DNA of 64,000 nt from Candidatus Marinarcus aquaticus (GTDB lineage: Bacteria > Campylobacterota > Campylobacteria > Campylobacterales > Arcobacteraceae), in assembly GCF_004116335.1 (NCBI RefSeq), contig NZ_PDKN01000003.1, forward strand, positions 186,001 through 250,000, given 5' to 3'. Below are positions 9,486 to 18,894 of this stretch, in pieces. A model generated the notes under the pieces. It was not told where the DNA came from and did not search any database. It saw nothing but the letters and a program-made list of their open reading frames with translations. Position 1 is the stretch's first letter, and the number at the start of each line of letters is the position of its first letter. The position numbers and the translations under genes are program-made.

Positions 9486-10910
9486 ATGTTTGAAGTAATT
9501 ATTGGTCTTGAAGTTCACGTACAACTCAACACCAAGAGTAAACTGTTTTGCTCATGTGCAACCAGTTTTGGAGAGGCACCCAACACCAACGTGTGCCCAA
9601 CTTGTTTGGGACTACCTGGAGCACTGCCCGTACTCAATAAAGAGGCCGTGCATAAAGCCATCATGCTTGGAACGGCACTGAAATCACAAATCAATAAAAA
9701 ATCTATTTTTAATCGAAAAAACTATTTTTACCCAGATTTACCCAATGGATACCAAATCTCACAGTTTGAAGTTCCTGTGGTAGGACTGGGTGAATTGGTG
9801 ATTGATTTTGAAGATGGAACTTCAAAAACCATTGGGGTGACTCGTGCTCACTTAGAGAACGATGCAGGGAAAAATATCCATGCAGGTGATGTTTCACATG
9901 TGGACTTAAACCGAGCAGGAACACCGCTTCTTGAAATCGTATCAGAACCTGATATGAGAAGTGCCACTGAAGCGATTTTATATCTTAAAAAACTGCACTC
10001 GATTGTACGATATTTAGGTATCAGTGATGCCAATATGCAAGAGGGTTCTTTCAGATGTGACGTGAACGTCTCGATTCGACCAAAAGGGGATGAGAAGCTC
10101 TATACCCGATGTGAAATCAAAAACATGAACTCATTTAAATTCATTGAAAAAGCGATTTTGTATGAAGTAAATCGACAAATCGAAGCGTGGGAAGATGGTG
10201 TTTATGAAGAGGAAGTGGTACAAGAGACTCGTCTGTTTGACCCTGAAAAAGGTGAAACACGTTCTATGAGAGGGAAAGAGGATGCAGCAGACTACCGATA
10301 TTTCCCAGACCCAGACCTATTGCCACTGATTATCACCGATGAGATGATTGAAACATATTCACAAATCCCTGAACTTCCAGATGAGAAGAAAGAGCGATTT
10401 GTAAAAGAGTATGAAATCAAAGAGTATGATGCCAGTGTTATCACCAGTTCAGTTGAGATGGCACACTACTTTGAAGAGATGCTTTCAACAAAAATCAGCG
10501 GTAAAAATGCCGTTACTTGGTTAACCGTTGAGCTTTTAGGACGACTGGATGGAACATCACTTCAAGACTCTCCTGTACAAGCAAGAACTTTAGCAACCGT
10601 GGTTCAACGAATTGAAGATGGTACGATTTCAGGAAAAGCAGCCAAAGAGGTGCTGGATGAATTGATGCAAAATTCCCAAACAGATGTTGATGCAGTGATT
10701 GAGAAACTGGGATTAAAACAGGTTTCAGATGATGGTGCTATTTTAGAAATCATCGATGGTATTTTAGCAGCCAATGAAGATAAAGTATCTGAATACAAGT
10801 CAGGAAAAGAGAAACTCTTTGGTTTCTTTGTGGGACAAACAATGAAAGCCAGTAAAGGAAGTGCCAACCCTGCTAAAGTAAATGAACTTCTCGAACAAAG
10901 ACTTTCATAA
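9486..10910 (+). CDS. gatB: Aspartyl/glutamyl-tRNA amidotransferase subunit B
   Basis: The full 474-residue protein begins [21 protein letters not shown], the GatB hallmark. The zinc-type cysteines are present (CSCATSF then CPTCLGLPG). [10 protein letters not shown] and [17 protein letters not shown] are conserved, and the C-terminal YqeY-like tail (about 400-474) is intact. GatB converts Glu-tRNA(Gln) and Asp-tRNA(Asn) to the amides with GatA and GatC, neither of which is in the window. gpsA begins on the base after its stop codon. Confidence 0.97.
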   Translation: MFEVIIGLEVHVQLNTKSKLFCSCATSFGEAPNTNVCPTCLGLPGALPVLNKEAVHKAIMLGTALKSQINKKSIFNRKNYFYPDLPNGYQISQFEVPVVGLGELVIDFEDGTSKTIGVTRAHLENDAGKNIHAGDVSHVDLNRAGTPLLEIVSEPDMRSATEAILYLKKLHSIVRYLGISDANMQEGSFRCDVNVSIRPKGDEKLYTRCEIKNMNSFKFIEKAILYEVNRQIEAWEDGVYEEEVVQETRLFDPEKGETRSMRGKEDAADYRYFPDPDLLPLIITDEMIETYSQIPELPDEKKERFVKEYEIKEYDASVITSSVEMAHYFEEMLSTKISGKNAVTWLTVELLGRLDGTSLQDSPVQARTLATVVQRIEDGTISGKAAKEVLDELMQNSQTDVDAVIEKLGLKQVSDDGAILEIIDGILAANEDKVSEYKSGKEKLFGFFVGQTMKASKGSANPAKVNELLEQRLS

Positions 10911-11807
10911 ATGAAACAACCTTCTATTGCGGTCATTGGTGCAGGGAAATGGGGTCAAGCACTCCATTTTGCACTCAGCCAAAAGCATGAAGTCTATATC
11001 ACATCACGAAGCCCTCGTGATATTAAAAACTTTACTGATTTAAAAACGGCATTAGCATGTGATTATCTTATCATTGCTATCCCTGCTCAACAAATACGAA
11101 ACTGGCTCCAAGAGCACTTTACGTTTAATCATCAAAAAATTTTAGTGGCATCAAAAGGGATTGAAGCCACCAGCGGGCAATTTTTAAATGAAATCTACTC
11201 TGAGTTTGTGCCTGAAGATAACATTGGTTTTATCTCAGGACCTACATTTGCGGCTGAAGTTATCCAAGGTCTTCCAACGGCTCTTGTGATTAACACATCC
11301 AATGAGTCTTTGTATCATCAATTTGCACCATTCTTCCCTGATTTTATCAAAACCTATTTCAGTGAAGATGTCATTGGTGCAGAAGTAGCAGGGGCTTATA
11401 AAAACGTCCTAGCAATTGCTTCAGGGATTTGTGATGGTCTGAAACTTGGGAACAATGCTCGAGCTTCACTCATAGCTCGAGGATTAGTAGAGATGCACCG
11501 TTTTGGGGAATACTTTGGCGCACAAAAAGAGACCTTTATTGGCTTAAGTGGAGCAGGGGATCTGTTTTTAACTGCCAGCAGTACCATGAGTCGAAACTAC
11601 AGAGTAGGACTTGGCTTGGCACAAGGTAAAGCATTGGAGACGATTTTAGAAGAGTTAGGCGAAGTAGCTGAAGGGGTAAAAACCTGTGAAGCCATCAGTG
11701 AACTGACTAAAACACATGATATCTATACCCCGATTGCCACAGAAGTGAAGCTTATTTTAGAAGGTAAATGCCCTAAAATCAGTCTTCGAGACTTTTTAAA
11801 CAACTGA
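10911..11807 (+). CDS. gpsA: NAD(P)-dependent glycerol-3-phosphate dehydrogenase
   Basis: The N-terminal Rossmann motif IAVIGAGKWGQAL, then SKGIE and FISGPTFAAEV, and the catalytic-Lys stretch GAYKNVLAIASGICDG identify GpsA. GLSGAGDLFLT is the C-terminal domain signature. It makes sn-glycerol-3-phosphate for phospholipids in the cytosol. At 298 residues it is slightly short of the roughly 330 of E. coli. It follows gatB with no gap and so is probably translated by coupling. Confidence 0.96.
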   Translation: MKQPSIAVIGAGKWGQALHFALSQKHEVYITSRSPRDIKNFTDLKTALACDYLIIAIPAQQIRNWLQEHFTFNHQKILVASKGIEATSGQFLNEIYSEFVPEDNIGFISGPTFAAEVIQGLPTALVINTSNESLYHQFAPFFPDFIKTYFSEDVIGAEVAGAYKNVLAIASGICDGLKLGNNARASLIARGLVEMHRFGEYFGAQKETFIGLSGAGDLFLTASSTMSRNYRVGLGLAQGKALETILEELGEVAEGVKTCEAISELTKTHDIYTPIATEVKLILEGKCPKISLRDFLNN

Positions 11808-11808
11808 T

Positions 11809-11994
11809 ATGAAAAAGCTTTATGGTACGCTCATTATCTTCTTCTATTTTGTTAAATATCCCTATTTTTTTGGATTGCCCATACTCTACTTAATGGGGTT
11901 TGAGAAAAATCTCTACTTCAATCTCTTTTGGATTGTGTGTGTTCTTTTAATTTTAAAAGATCTCTTCTTAACAAAAAAGAAAAAAAAGGATTAA
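11809..11994 (+). CDS. Small two-helix membrane protein, unknown
   Basis: The frame encodes 61 residues with two hydrophobic stretches (about 6-28 and 35-52) and a very basic tail (LTKKKKKKD). It starts 2 bp after gpsA in the same direction, so it is probably the last gene of that operon. The stop overlaps the end of the convergent HxlR gene. No family recognised. Confidence 0.6.
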   Translation: MKKLYGTLIIFFYFVKYPYFFGLPILYLMGFEKNLYFNLFWIVCVLLILKDLFLTKKKKKD

Positions 11995-12323
11995 CCTTTT
12001 CGCATTTTGTGCGCTTCACCCCATAGATATAGTGATTTAATGATGGGTTTCAACGTCTGGCCATACGAAGTTAATGAGTACTCCACCTTCGGAGGAACCA
12101 CTGGATACACCTCTCTGTGTACAATGTCATCTCTTTCTAACTCTCGTAATTTTTGTATCAACATTTTTTGAGTGGTATGCGGTAAAAGCTTTTGTAATTC
12201 ACTGAAACGTTTGGTTTCACTGCGTAAATACCAGACAATAAGTATTTTCCATTTTCCTGCTAACACGTCCAATGCTGTCTCTACGGGACATTTTTCATAA
12301 CTGTTTTTAGGTTTTGAAGTCAC
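11991..12323 (-). CDS. HxlR-family transcriptional regulator
   Basis: This 110-residue winged-helix protein has the HxlR pattern: a Cys near the N-terminus ([24 protein letters not shown]), [24 protein letters not shown], then [17 protein letters not shown]. Cys-containing HxlR proteins often sense quinones or electrophiles. The GTG start has AAGGAG at good spacing. It is divergent from the oxidoreductase gene 12431-13414, its likely target. Confidence 0.9.
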   Translation of the reverse strand: MTSKPKNSYEKCPVETALDVLAGKWKILIVWYLRSETKRFSELQKLLPHTTQKMLIQKLRELERDDIVHREVYPVVPPKVEYSLTSYGQTLKPIIKSLYLWGEAHKMRKG

Positions 12324-12337
12324 GGTAACTCCTTATA

Positions 12338-12362
12338 GTATACTTTTAGATAGTACCTATCT
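12338..12362. promoter_or_regulatory. Candidate HxlR operator between regulator and oxidoreductase
   Basis: AGATAG-TAC-CTATCT (12348-12362) is a perfect 6-bp inverted repeat in the 107-bp divergent gap, preceded by the palindrome GTATAC (12338-12343). Related AGTA half-sites recur nearby. HxlR proteins typically bind such short AT-rich palindromes. Binding itself is inferred. Confidence 0.45.
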
Positions 12363-12430
12363 TTTTAGTATGTTCTTGCTTTTATATACTATTTTAGCTA
12401 AAGTTGTAAATAAAAACAAGAGGAGCCAAC

Positions 12431-13414
12431 ATGAAAGCATTTGTTGTTCAAAAATCTGAAGATAAAAAATTCAACAGTTCAATTGAAGAGATTAAAATTC
12501 CAACCATAGAAGAGAAAGAGGTACTTATAAAAGCTCAATACTCATCTTTAAACTATAAAGATGCCTTAAGTTCAATAGGAAATCCAGGAGTAACCCGTAT
12601 ATTTCCTCATGTTACAGGAATTGATGTAGCAGGTGTGATTGAAGAGAGCCAAAGTCCGCTATTTAAAAAAGGGGATGAAGTACTCGTTACAGGTTATGAT
12701 TTAGGAATGAACACCAATGGTGGTCACAGTGAATATGTCAAAGTGCCAGCATCATGGGTAGTGAGTAAACCTGAAGGCATCTCTTTAAAAGAGTTGATGG
12801 TTTATGGGACAGCTGGACTTACAGCCGCACTTTCAGTCAATGAACTTATACACAATGGTGTGGAACCTGAGGATGGTGAAATCCTTGTTACAGGAGCTAC
12901 AGGCGGTGTGGGAAGTATTGCTGTGAGTATTTTAAAGAAACTGGGGTTTAAAGTGGTTGCCATTTCTGGAAAAGCAGACAAAATTCCATTTTTAAATGAG
13001 TTGGGTGCCCATGAGGTTATTTTACGACAAGATTTTGATGTAGAGAATAAAAAGCCAATGGTTTCTGAACGTTTTGCAGGTGTTATAGACACCGTCGGTG
13101 GCAATATTCTTGCTGAAGCACTTAAAGCCATCAAATACGATGGGGTTGCAACGTGTTGTGGTTTGACAAGTTCGTTTGAACTACATACCAATGTTTTCCC
13201 TTTTATTTTACGAGGTGTGCGACTCATTGGGATTGATTCCGTGGAGTGCACTTTAGAGAAAAAAGCTGCCGCTTGGGAAAAACTCTCTCATGAGTTTAAA
13301 ATCAACACTCTTGAAGCCTTGACCACAGAAATAAACTTGGATCAAGTCAAAGAGGCGTATGAACAACTGCTTGCAGGAAAAGCCGTTGGACGATATTTGG
13401 TTAAAATAGACTAA
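12431..13414 (+). CDS. YhdH/YhfP-type zinc-free quinone oxidoreductase family protein
   Basis: The 327-residue medium-chain reductase has a GroES-like N-terminal half (SSLNYKDALS, PHVTGIDVAGVIEES) and an NADPH Rossmann half with VTGATGGVGSIAVSILKKLG. No catalytic zinc ligands are seen. This subgroup (YhdH/AcuI) reduces acrylyl-CoA or related enones and quinones with NADPH. Two HxlR genes flank it, one divergent and one convergent with a 4-bp overlap, which fits induction by reactive electrophiles. The ATG has an AGAGGAG site. Confidence 0.88.
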   Translation: MKAFVVQKSEDKKFNSSIEEIKIPTIEEKEVLIKAQYSSLNYKDALSSIGNPGVTRIFPHVTGIDVAGVIEESQSPLFKKGDEVLVTGYDLGMNTNGGHSEYVKVPASWVVSKPEGISLKELMVYGTAGLTAALSVNELIHNGVEPEDGEILVTGATGGVGSIAVSILKKLGFKVVAISGKADKIPFLNELGAHEVILRQDFDVENKKPMVSERFAGVIDTVGGNILAEALKAIKYDGVATCCGLTSSFELHTNVFPFILRGVRLIGIDSVECTLEKKAAAWEKLSHEFKINTLEALTTEINLDQVKEAYEQLLAGKAVGRYLVKID

Positions 13415-13773
13415 TCCAAATTGCAGTTTAAATCTTTTCGTTTAACAATATCGATTTGATGACTGAGGGCATACTCTTTGCCCCAGTCATGCAATGACTC
13501 TAATATAGGGATCAATTTCTCTCCATCTTCACTTAAACAGTACTCCACTTTGGGTGGAATAATGGGGTAAACTCTGCGTTGAACCACGCCTGCTTCTTCA
13601 AGCTCACGAAGTTGCTGAGTGAGCATCTTTTGAGAAATAGAAGGAATCATACGACGCAACTCTCCATTTCTTTTAACACCGTTTTTTAAAGACCATAACA
13701 CGTAGCCTTTCCACTTTCCTCCGATAATATCTGTAGCTAATTGAAAAAAACAGTTGTACTCTTTTAATTCCAT
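13411..13773 (-). CDS. Second HxlR-family regulator
   Basis: The 120-residue protein has the same HxlR plan as the gene at 11991: KEYNCFFQLATDIIGGKWKGYVLW, then ELRRMIPSISQKMLTQQLRELEE and VYPIIPPKVEYCLSEDGEKL. One Cys lies near the N-terminus and another in the wing. AAGGA precedes the ATG. It points away from trxA. Inverted repeats between the two genes are candidate operators, so it may regulate trxA, itself, or the oxidoreductase whose end it overlaps. Confidence 0.9.
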   Translation of the reverse strand: MELKEYNCFFQLATDIIGGKWKGYVLWSLKNGVKRNGELRRMIPSISQKMLTQQLRELEEAGVVQRRVYPIIPPKVEYCLSEDGEKLIPILESLHDWGKEYALSHQIDIVKRKDLNCNLD

Positions 13774-13828
13774 AAAAATCCTTAAGAAAAATTTGCGTAT
13801 ACTATGATAACTGTGATTAAAGAAAGAT

Positions 13829-13899
13829 TATAGGAACCTTTTAGTTCCTATATCACTTTTAAGTACATACTTGACAAAAGTACTCTATTGAGATATTAT
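13829..13899 (+). promoter_or_regulatory. trxA promoter with overlapping palindromes
   Basis: TTGACA (13871-13876), a 17-bp spacer and TATTAT (13894-13899) form a near-consensus sigma-70 promoter 40 bp upstream of trxA. The palindrome AAGTA-CA-TACTT (13861-13872) overlaps the -35 by 2 bp. A second perfect repeat, TATAGGAAC-N6-GTTCCTATA, lies at 13829-13852, about 55 bp before the divergent HxlR start. Both are candidate HxlR sites. Confidence 0.6.
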
Positions 13900-13939
13900 T
13901 GCAAGTAATAAAAAATAGCCAATAATAAAGGACAAACTT

Positions 13940-14257
13940 ATGGGAAAATATATTGAATTAAAAGCAGATAATTTTGATGCTACTGTAAACAGTGGAATCT
14001 CTTTAGTAGACTTCTGGGCACCTTGGTGTGGGCCTTGTAGAATGTTAGCACCGGTAATTGATGAATTAGCGGCAGATTTCGAGGGGAAAGCAAACATTTG
14101 TAAAGTGAATACTGATGAGGAACAAGATTTAGCTGTTAAATACGGTGTACGATCTATTCCAACAATTTTATTCATGAAAGATGGTGAAGTTGTTGATACA
14201 ATGATTGGCGCAAGCTCTAAACAAGCTTTAGCTGAAAAACTACAATCATTACTATAA
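13940..14257 (+). CDS. trxA: Thioredoxin
   Basis: The 105-residue protein has the classic FWAPWCGPCRMLAPVIDELA active site (CGPC) and the cis-Pro stretch RSIPTILFMKDGE. It reduces disulfides in the cytosol, including ribonucleotide reductase (nrdAB also lies in this window) and peroxiredoxins. It has its own sigma-70 promoter and a strong terminator, so it is monocistronic. Confidence 0.97.
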   Translation: MGKYIELKADNFDATVNSGISLVDFWAPWCGPCRMLAPVIDELAADFEGKANICKVNTDEEQDLAVKYGVRSIPTILFMKDGEVVDTMIGASSKQALAEKLQSLL

Positions 14258-14269
14258 TCCCAACATACG

Positions 14270-14297
14270 CAAAAAGACTTTGACTAAAGTCTTTTTG
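14270..14297 (+). terminator. Intrinsic terminator of trxA
   Basis: A perfect 12-bp stem CAAAAAGACTTT/AAAGTCTTTTTG with loop GACT. The U-run is inside the 3' arm. Confidence 0.8.
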
Positions 14298-14410
14298 TAA
14301 CTTCACAACTGCATCCACTTCTCTTTACGTCTTTAGTATTTTTTTAAATCAGTAAGATTTAGATAAAATAACCACATAACAGATTATTACAGTTTATAAC
14401 AGGAAACTCA

Positions 14411-15643
14411 ATGCAACAATTCTTAGAAGAATCAAAAAAAGTCAGTCGTGAGATTGCAACACTCAGTGGAGAGGTTAAAAACCGAGTATTAAATGAGATG
14501 GCCGATGCTTTAATAGAGCATTGTGATTACATCATTACACAAAACGATAAAGACATGCAAGCAGGAAAAGAGAACGGCTTAAGTGAAGCACTTATGGACC
14601 GTCTTCTTTTAACAGGTGAACGTGTACAAGGCATGGCACAAGCCATAAAAGAGATAGCTGCCCTTAAAGACCCAGTGGGACGAACGTTAGAAGGGTGGGT
14701 GACAGAAAATGGTCTGAATATCCAGAAAGTCTCTATACCAATTGGGGTCATTGGTATCATTTACGAAAGCCGACCAAACGTCACCAGTGACACAGCAGCA
14801 CTTTGCTTTAAAAGTGGAAACGTGTGTGTTTTAAAAGGAGGGAAAGAGGCTGAACATTCAAATAAGGCCATTGCTAATGTCTTACGAAATGTGTTAACCA
14901 AAAACAAACTGCCAGAACAAGCCATTTCACTTTTACCATACTCAAACAGAGAGAGTGTAGCCAAACTAATTAAGCAAGACAAACTGGTTGATTTGATTAT
15001 CCCAAGAGGGGGTGAGGCACTCATTAAATATATTTGTGAAAACTCTTCAGTACCCGTAGTCAAACACGACAAAGGTCTTTGCCACACCTATATTGACAAA
15101 AATGCCGATGCCAAAATGGCCATTGATATTGCTCTTAATGCAAAATGTCAACGACCAGGAGTGTGTAATGCCATGGAAACTCTCATTGTACATAAAGATG
15201 TGGCAGCACTCATGCTTCCAGCACTGCATGAAGCCTTTATTGAGCAAAACACTCACCTCAAAGGGTGTGAAGAGACACGAAAATATATAGAAATTGAGTG
15301 TGCAACGCATGAAGATTATGACACGGAGTATTTGGCCAATATTCTGAACATCAAAGTGGTCAACACCATTAAAGAAGCTGTAGAGCATATTGCAAAGTAT
15401 GGTTCAGGACACTCCGAAGCCATTATCAGTGAAAACTATACAGCCGTAGAGTATTTCTTAAACAATGTTGATGCGGCATGCGTGTATGCCAATGCAAGTA
15501 CACGATTCACCGATGGAGGTGCATTTGGATTGGGAGCAGAAGTGGGAATTTCGACTAATAAACTGCATGCACGAGGGCCAATGGGCATTAATGATCTGAC
15601 CACTTACAAATTCAAAGTATTGGGTTCAGGACAAGTAAGATAA
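14411..15643 (+). CDS. proA: Gamma-glutamyl phosphate reductase
   Basis: The 410-residue aldehyde-dehydrogenase-fold enzyme has GVIGIIYESRPNVTSD, LKGGKEAEHSN, the catalytic-Cys region (KCQRPGVCNAMETLIV) and VYANASTRFTDGGAFGLGAEVGIST, all ProA hallmarks. It makes glutamate-5-semialdehyde for proline synthesis. proB is not adjacent. AGGAAACTC precedes the ATG. It is convergent with a histidine kinase gene across a shared terminator. Confidence 0.97.
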   Translation: MQQFLEESKKVSREIATLSGEVKNRVLNEMADALIEHCDYIITQNDKDMQAGKENGLSEALMDRLLLTGERVQGMAQAIKEIAALKDPVGRTLEGWVTENGLNIQKVSIPIGVIGIIYESRPNVTSDTAALCFKSGNVCVLKGGKEAEHSNKAIANVLRNVLTKNKLPEQAISLLPYSNRESVAKLIKQDKLVDLIIPRGGEALIKYICENSSVPVVKHDKGLCHTYIDKNADAKMAIDIALNAKCQRPGVCNAMETLIVHKDVAALMLPALHEAFIEQNTHLKGCEETRKYIEIECATHEDYDTEYLANILNIKVVNTIKEAVEHIAKYGSGHSEAIISENYTAVEYFLNNVDAACVYANASTRFTDGGAFGLGAEVGISTNKLHARGPMGINDLTTYKFKVLGSGQVR

Positions 15644-15665
15644 AGAGTTTTCTCTTTTATCTTAC
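15635..15665. terminator. Bidirectional terminator between proA and a kinase gene
   Basis: GTAAGATAAA pairs perfectly with TTTATCTTAC, with a further GAG/CTC pairing beyond a one-base bulge. The stem includes both stop regions. U-rich runs on both strands suit termination of the two convergent genes. Confidence 0.7.
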
Positions 15666-17560
15666 AAAATCACTCTCTCTTCGAGATGTTTTAAAGGGAT
15701 GATCATCGTGATTTTTGCCCCTTTATACTTCTTCTTATTATACGTATATTTCACATTTTTAATATTAACAATCCCTTGGAAATGTTTGGTGATGATTTCA
15801 TACACCATATAAAGTCCAAGCCCCGTACCACTCTTTTGATGTTTGGTCGTAAAATAGGGCTCAAAAACGTGCTCAATGACCTCATCTTTGATACCTAAAG
15901 CATTGTCTTTAATAGAGATGTATACCGCACCCTCTTCTTTTTTAATATGAATAAAGATATATTTTTGTTCAATTTTATTCTCTTCAAAAGCCTCTTGCGT
16001 GTTTTTAATGATATTCATAAAAGATTCAATCAGTTCGTTCTCTAAACCTTCCAGTTTTAAACTCTCATCAATTTTTCGTACCACTTCAACGTGTTGATTG
16101 TCCAACTTATAACTGAGTAAATCCAACACTTTTTGCACACTGTCATGCAAATAAAAGATGGTTTTTTCATTTTTAGTATTAAAATAGTTTTTAAATCCAT
16201 CAATGGTTTTAGATAAACTTGCTGTATTTTCTACAATCACATCGGTGAGTTCATTGAACTTTTCATCACTTAACGTGTTGAACTCTTTATTGAGTTTAAT
16301 ACCACTGGCAGCAGTTGAAATGGTCGAAAGTGGTTGTCTCCATTGGTGGGCGATACTGTCCAACATCTCTCTCATGGCAAACATTTTGGATTGTTCAGAG
16401 AGCAGTTCCTCTTTCTCTTTTAACAAGCGTTGTGTCTCTTTCTCTTTGGTCACATCCAACTTAATGGCTAAAAACTCCTCAATCTCTCCTTTTTCATTTA
16501 AAATAGGGGTAATTGAAGCCTTCTCATATGTGATTTGACCATTTTTGCTGCGATTGATAAACTCCCCTTTCCATGTTGAACCTTGTTCAATGGTTTTGTG
16601 CAAGTTATCATAAAAAAGATCCGATTTTTGGTGCGATTTCAAAATAGAGGGTTTTTTACCCAAAACCTCCTCTTTGGTATAACCCGTCACTCTCTCAAAC
16701 GCTTCATTGACATACTTAATATGGTGGTTTCTATCCGTGATGACCACAATGTTATCACTGCTTTGTACTGCTTTTTTAAATCGATTTAACTCCAACTGTT
16801 TTTTCAACATCAAATAGGTGTAATATAAAAAAGCCAGCAGTGCTAAAAAAAGCATAGAAATAAGCAACCAAATCACCCCTTTGAGTTGATGCATGATATT
16901 GTTGACATATTTAGTAAATAATCCTTCAAAACTATTCAGTTTTTCAGAGAGATTTTGTCGACTGGTCTCCTCTTTAAGCGTTGTAAAATTGTTATAATAA
17001 CCTAAAATAATATTGGCATGGGCTTTAAAAATCACCTCATTTTGATTGGATGTTTGTAAATTTTGTACATGTAACGTCAATTTTTGAATATCAATCTCAG
17101 GGTTATACTCCAAAGAGAGGATATCACTGTAAATTGAAAGCACCTCTTTATTGTGAATCTCTTTATTGAGTTTTTGAATATATCGATAAGAGTTATTCAA
17201 CACTGCACTTCTTGAAACAATACGATTGAGTATGTCAATCTTTTTCTCCATGCTCACTGCAATATCTTCAAAACTTTGTTGTATCACATCATTGTTGATT
17301 TGTTTAAACAACTCACTGTTTTGAATATAAATGATATCCTTTCGAACTTGTTCAATATTGTTTTGTATATAATCAAAGTTGTTGTAGTTGATTTTAGAAG
17401 AGACAAAAATATCGAAGTTTTTGTTCAATGAGATAATACGCGAAATCTTCTTATGCAGTAAAAAGAAGTTTTCAATCTTTTTATTGGCATTGTTGGTGTT
17501 ATAAATCAACATCCCAATAAGAAGAGAAAAAAGCAGTGAAATGACCAAAGAACGTTTCAA
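15662..17560 (-). CDS. Membrane sensor histidine kinase with PAS domain
   Basis: The N-terminal helix (about residues 4-22) and a second (about 227-250) bracket a mostly helical periplasmic sensor. A PAS/PAC domain follows (about 262-375, with GYTKEEVLGKKPSIL and SKNGQITYEKASITPI), then the IAHQWRQPLSTISTAASGIK H-box and a HATPase (FMNIIKNTQEAF; GTGLGLYMVYEII). No cognate regulator is adjacent. Its start overlaps the stop of the di-haem peroxidase gene by 4 bp, so the two form an operon and may share a redox or peroxide signal. Confidence 0.9.
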   Translation of the reverse strand: MKRSLVISLLFSLLIGMLIYNTNNANKKIENFFLLHKKISRIISLNKNFDIFVSSKINYNNFDYIQNNIEQVRKDIIYIQNSELFKQINNDVIQQSFEDIAVSMEKKIDILNRIVSRSAVLNNSYRYIQKLNKEIHNKEVLSIYSDILSLEYNPEIDIQKLTLHVQNLQTSNQNEVIFKAHANIILGYYNNFTTLKEETSRQNLSEKLNSFEGLFTKYVNNIMHQLKGVIWLLISMLFLALLAFLYYTYLMLKKQLELNRFKKAVQSSDNIVVITDRNHHIKYVNEAFERVTGYTKEEVLGKKPSILKSHQKSDLFYDNLHKTIEQGSTWKGEFINRSKNGQITYEKASITPILNEKGEIEEFLAIKLDVTKEKETQRLLKEKEELLSEQSKMFAMREMLDSIAHQWRQPLSTISTAASGIKLNKEFNTLSDEKFNELTDVIVENTASLSKTIDGFKNYFNTKNEKTIFYLHDSVQKVLDLLSYKLDNQHVEVVRKIDESLKLEGLENELIESFMNIIKNTQEAFEENKIEQKYIFIHIKKEEGAVYISIKDNALGIKDEVIEHVFEPYFTTKHQKSGTGLGLYMVYEIITKHFQGIVNIKNVKYTYNKKKYKGAKITMIIPLKHLEERVIL

Positions 17561-18483
17561 TCCATCTCCAATATTTGAGGTCGATTACCCGTTAAGGTTT
17601 TTAAGAATGCTTCAATTTTTGACAACGTCTCATCATCGGGTTGAATACCTAATTGATGGTTCATCATAAACGATACTGTCTCTTTTAAAGTTGTATAACT
17701 GCCACTGTGTAAATAGGGAGCTGTTTTTTCGACGTTTCTTAAAGTAGGCACTTTATAGTAGTATTTGTCTTCCTCTTTTTGTGTCACGTTGTATCGACCC
17801 AGATATTTATCTTTATACTGCTCCACCGGTTTAATCACGCCCACTTTTTGAAAAAGGTTGCCTCCTAAATTTCGCCCATTATGACAAGAGATACACCCAA
17901 ACGATTTAAAGAGTTCAAAGCCCTCTTTCTCCTCTTGGGTTAACGCTGTTTTATCGCCTTTTAAATAGAGATCAAATGGGGCATTAGGTGTAATCAAAGC
18001 ATTTTCAAACTCCACAATGGCATCAAGGATATGTTCTTGAGTGATGGGACCAGCATACACTTCCAAAAAGAGTTTTTGATACTTCTCATCTTGGGAGAGT
18101 TTTTTAACCACTTCAGGCATGGAAGAACCCATCTCAATTGGGTTATGGATGGGTTGTATGGCTTGCTCTTTTAAGTTTCTGGCTCGTCCATCCCAAAACT
18201 GCACAAAATTATATTTGGAGTTAAATACCGTAGGTGCATTGAGTTCCCCTATTTGGTCATGAATGCCCAATGAGAATTGACGATTATCATCTCCCCCTTT
18301 TGAAAGATCATGACAAGAAGCACAAGAGATAGAATTATCTTGACTCAAACGTGTATCAAAGAAGAGTTTTTTACCTAAAAGTGCCTTTTTAATGTCCACT
18401 TTAGGACTCTCTTCCACAGGTAAAATCAACTCTTTACTCAACAATGAACTGATTAAAAGCAATATAAAAAAGATCTGTTTCAT
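17557..18483 (-). CDS. Di-haem cytochrome c peroxidase (CcpA/MauG family)
   Basis: A signal peptide (about 1-16) precedes two haem c motifs, CASCH (in ISCASCHDLSKGG) and CISCH (in FGCISCHNGRNLGG). VPTLRNVEKTAPYLHSG and FLKTLTG are conserved in bacterial di-haem peroxidases. It would reduce hydrogen peroxide in the periplasm with electrons from cytochrome c. It is 308 residues, normal size, and lies first in an operon with a histidine kinase. Confidence 0.92.
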   Translation of the reverse strand: MKQIFFILLLISSLLSKELILPVEESPKVDIKKALLGKKLFFDTRLSQDNSISCASCHDLSKGGDDNRQFSLGIHDQIGELNAPTVFNSKYNFVQFWDGRARNLKEQAIQPIHNPIEMGSSMPEVVKKLSQDEKYQKLFLEVYAGPITQEHILDAIVEFENALITPNAPFDLYLKGDKTALTQEEKEGFELFKSFGCISCHNGRNLGGNLFQKVGVIKPVEQYKDKYLGRYNVTQKEEDKYYYKVPTLRNVEKTAPYLHSGSYTTLKETVSFMMNHQLGIQPDDETLSKIEAFLKTLTGNRPQILEMD

Positions 18484-18573
18484 AAAGATATTTTACCCCA
18501 TTTTCACTGATTTTATGAAATTTAGTGACTTTTTATTGTTAAAATAGCTGCATTAAAACTGTAAAGGATAGAA

Positions 18574-18894
18574 GTGTCAAAAAAAATTTACTGTATTGCC
18601 AGCTTTAAACCCAAAAAGGGAAAGTTTAATGAGCTTTTTAGAACATTGCAAGCTTTAGAACCACAAACACAAAGAGAAGATGGTTGTATTCAATATCTTG
18701 TGACCAAACACATTTCACACCCCAATGCACAAGGAGAATCTTTCCCAATTGTTTTTAATGAAATTTGGGCCAGTAAAGAGGATTTTGAAGCGCATTGTGC
18801 CAAAGAATACATCACGACTTTTTTTCAAAAAGAGTGTATAGATGAAAATGGTTTGGTTGAAGCATTTAATGTCTGTACGTACAGTGATGAATAA
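18574..18894 (+). CDS. Antibiotic biosynthesis monooxygenase (ABM)-fold protein
   Basis: The 106-residue ferredoxin-like-fold protein (IYCIASFKPKKGKFNELFRTLQ, then FNEIWASKEDFEAHCAKEYI) fits the ABM family of small dimeric proteins, including quinol monooxygenases and haem-related enzymes. The exact reaction is unknown. The GTG start has AAAGGA upstream. Its TAA shares a base with the ATG of ogt, so the pair is co-translated. Confidence 0.8.
   Translation: MSKKIYCIASFKPKKGKFNELFRTLQALEPQTQREDGCIQYLVTKHISHPNAQGESFPIVFNEIWASKEDFEAHCAKEYITTFFQKECIDENGLVEAFNVCTYSDE

Noticed and set aside
12802-13251. Minus-strand 149-codon frame inside the oxidoreductase gene
   Set aside because: Shadow of a clear enzyme gene in the opposite frame; no start signal.
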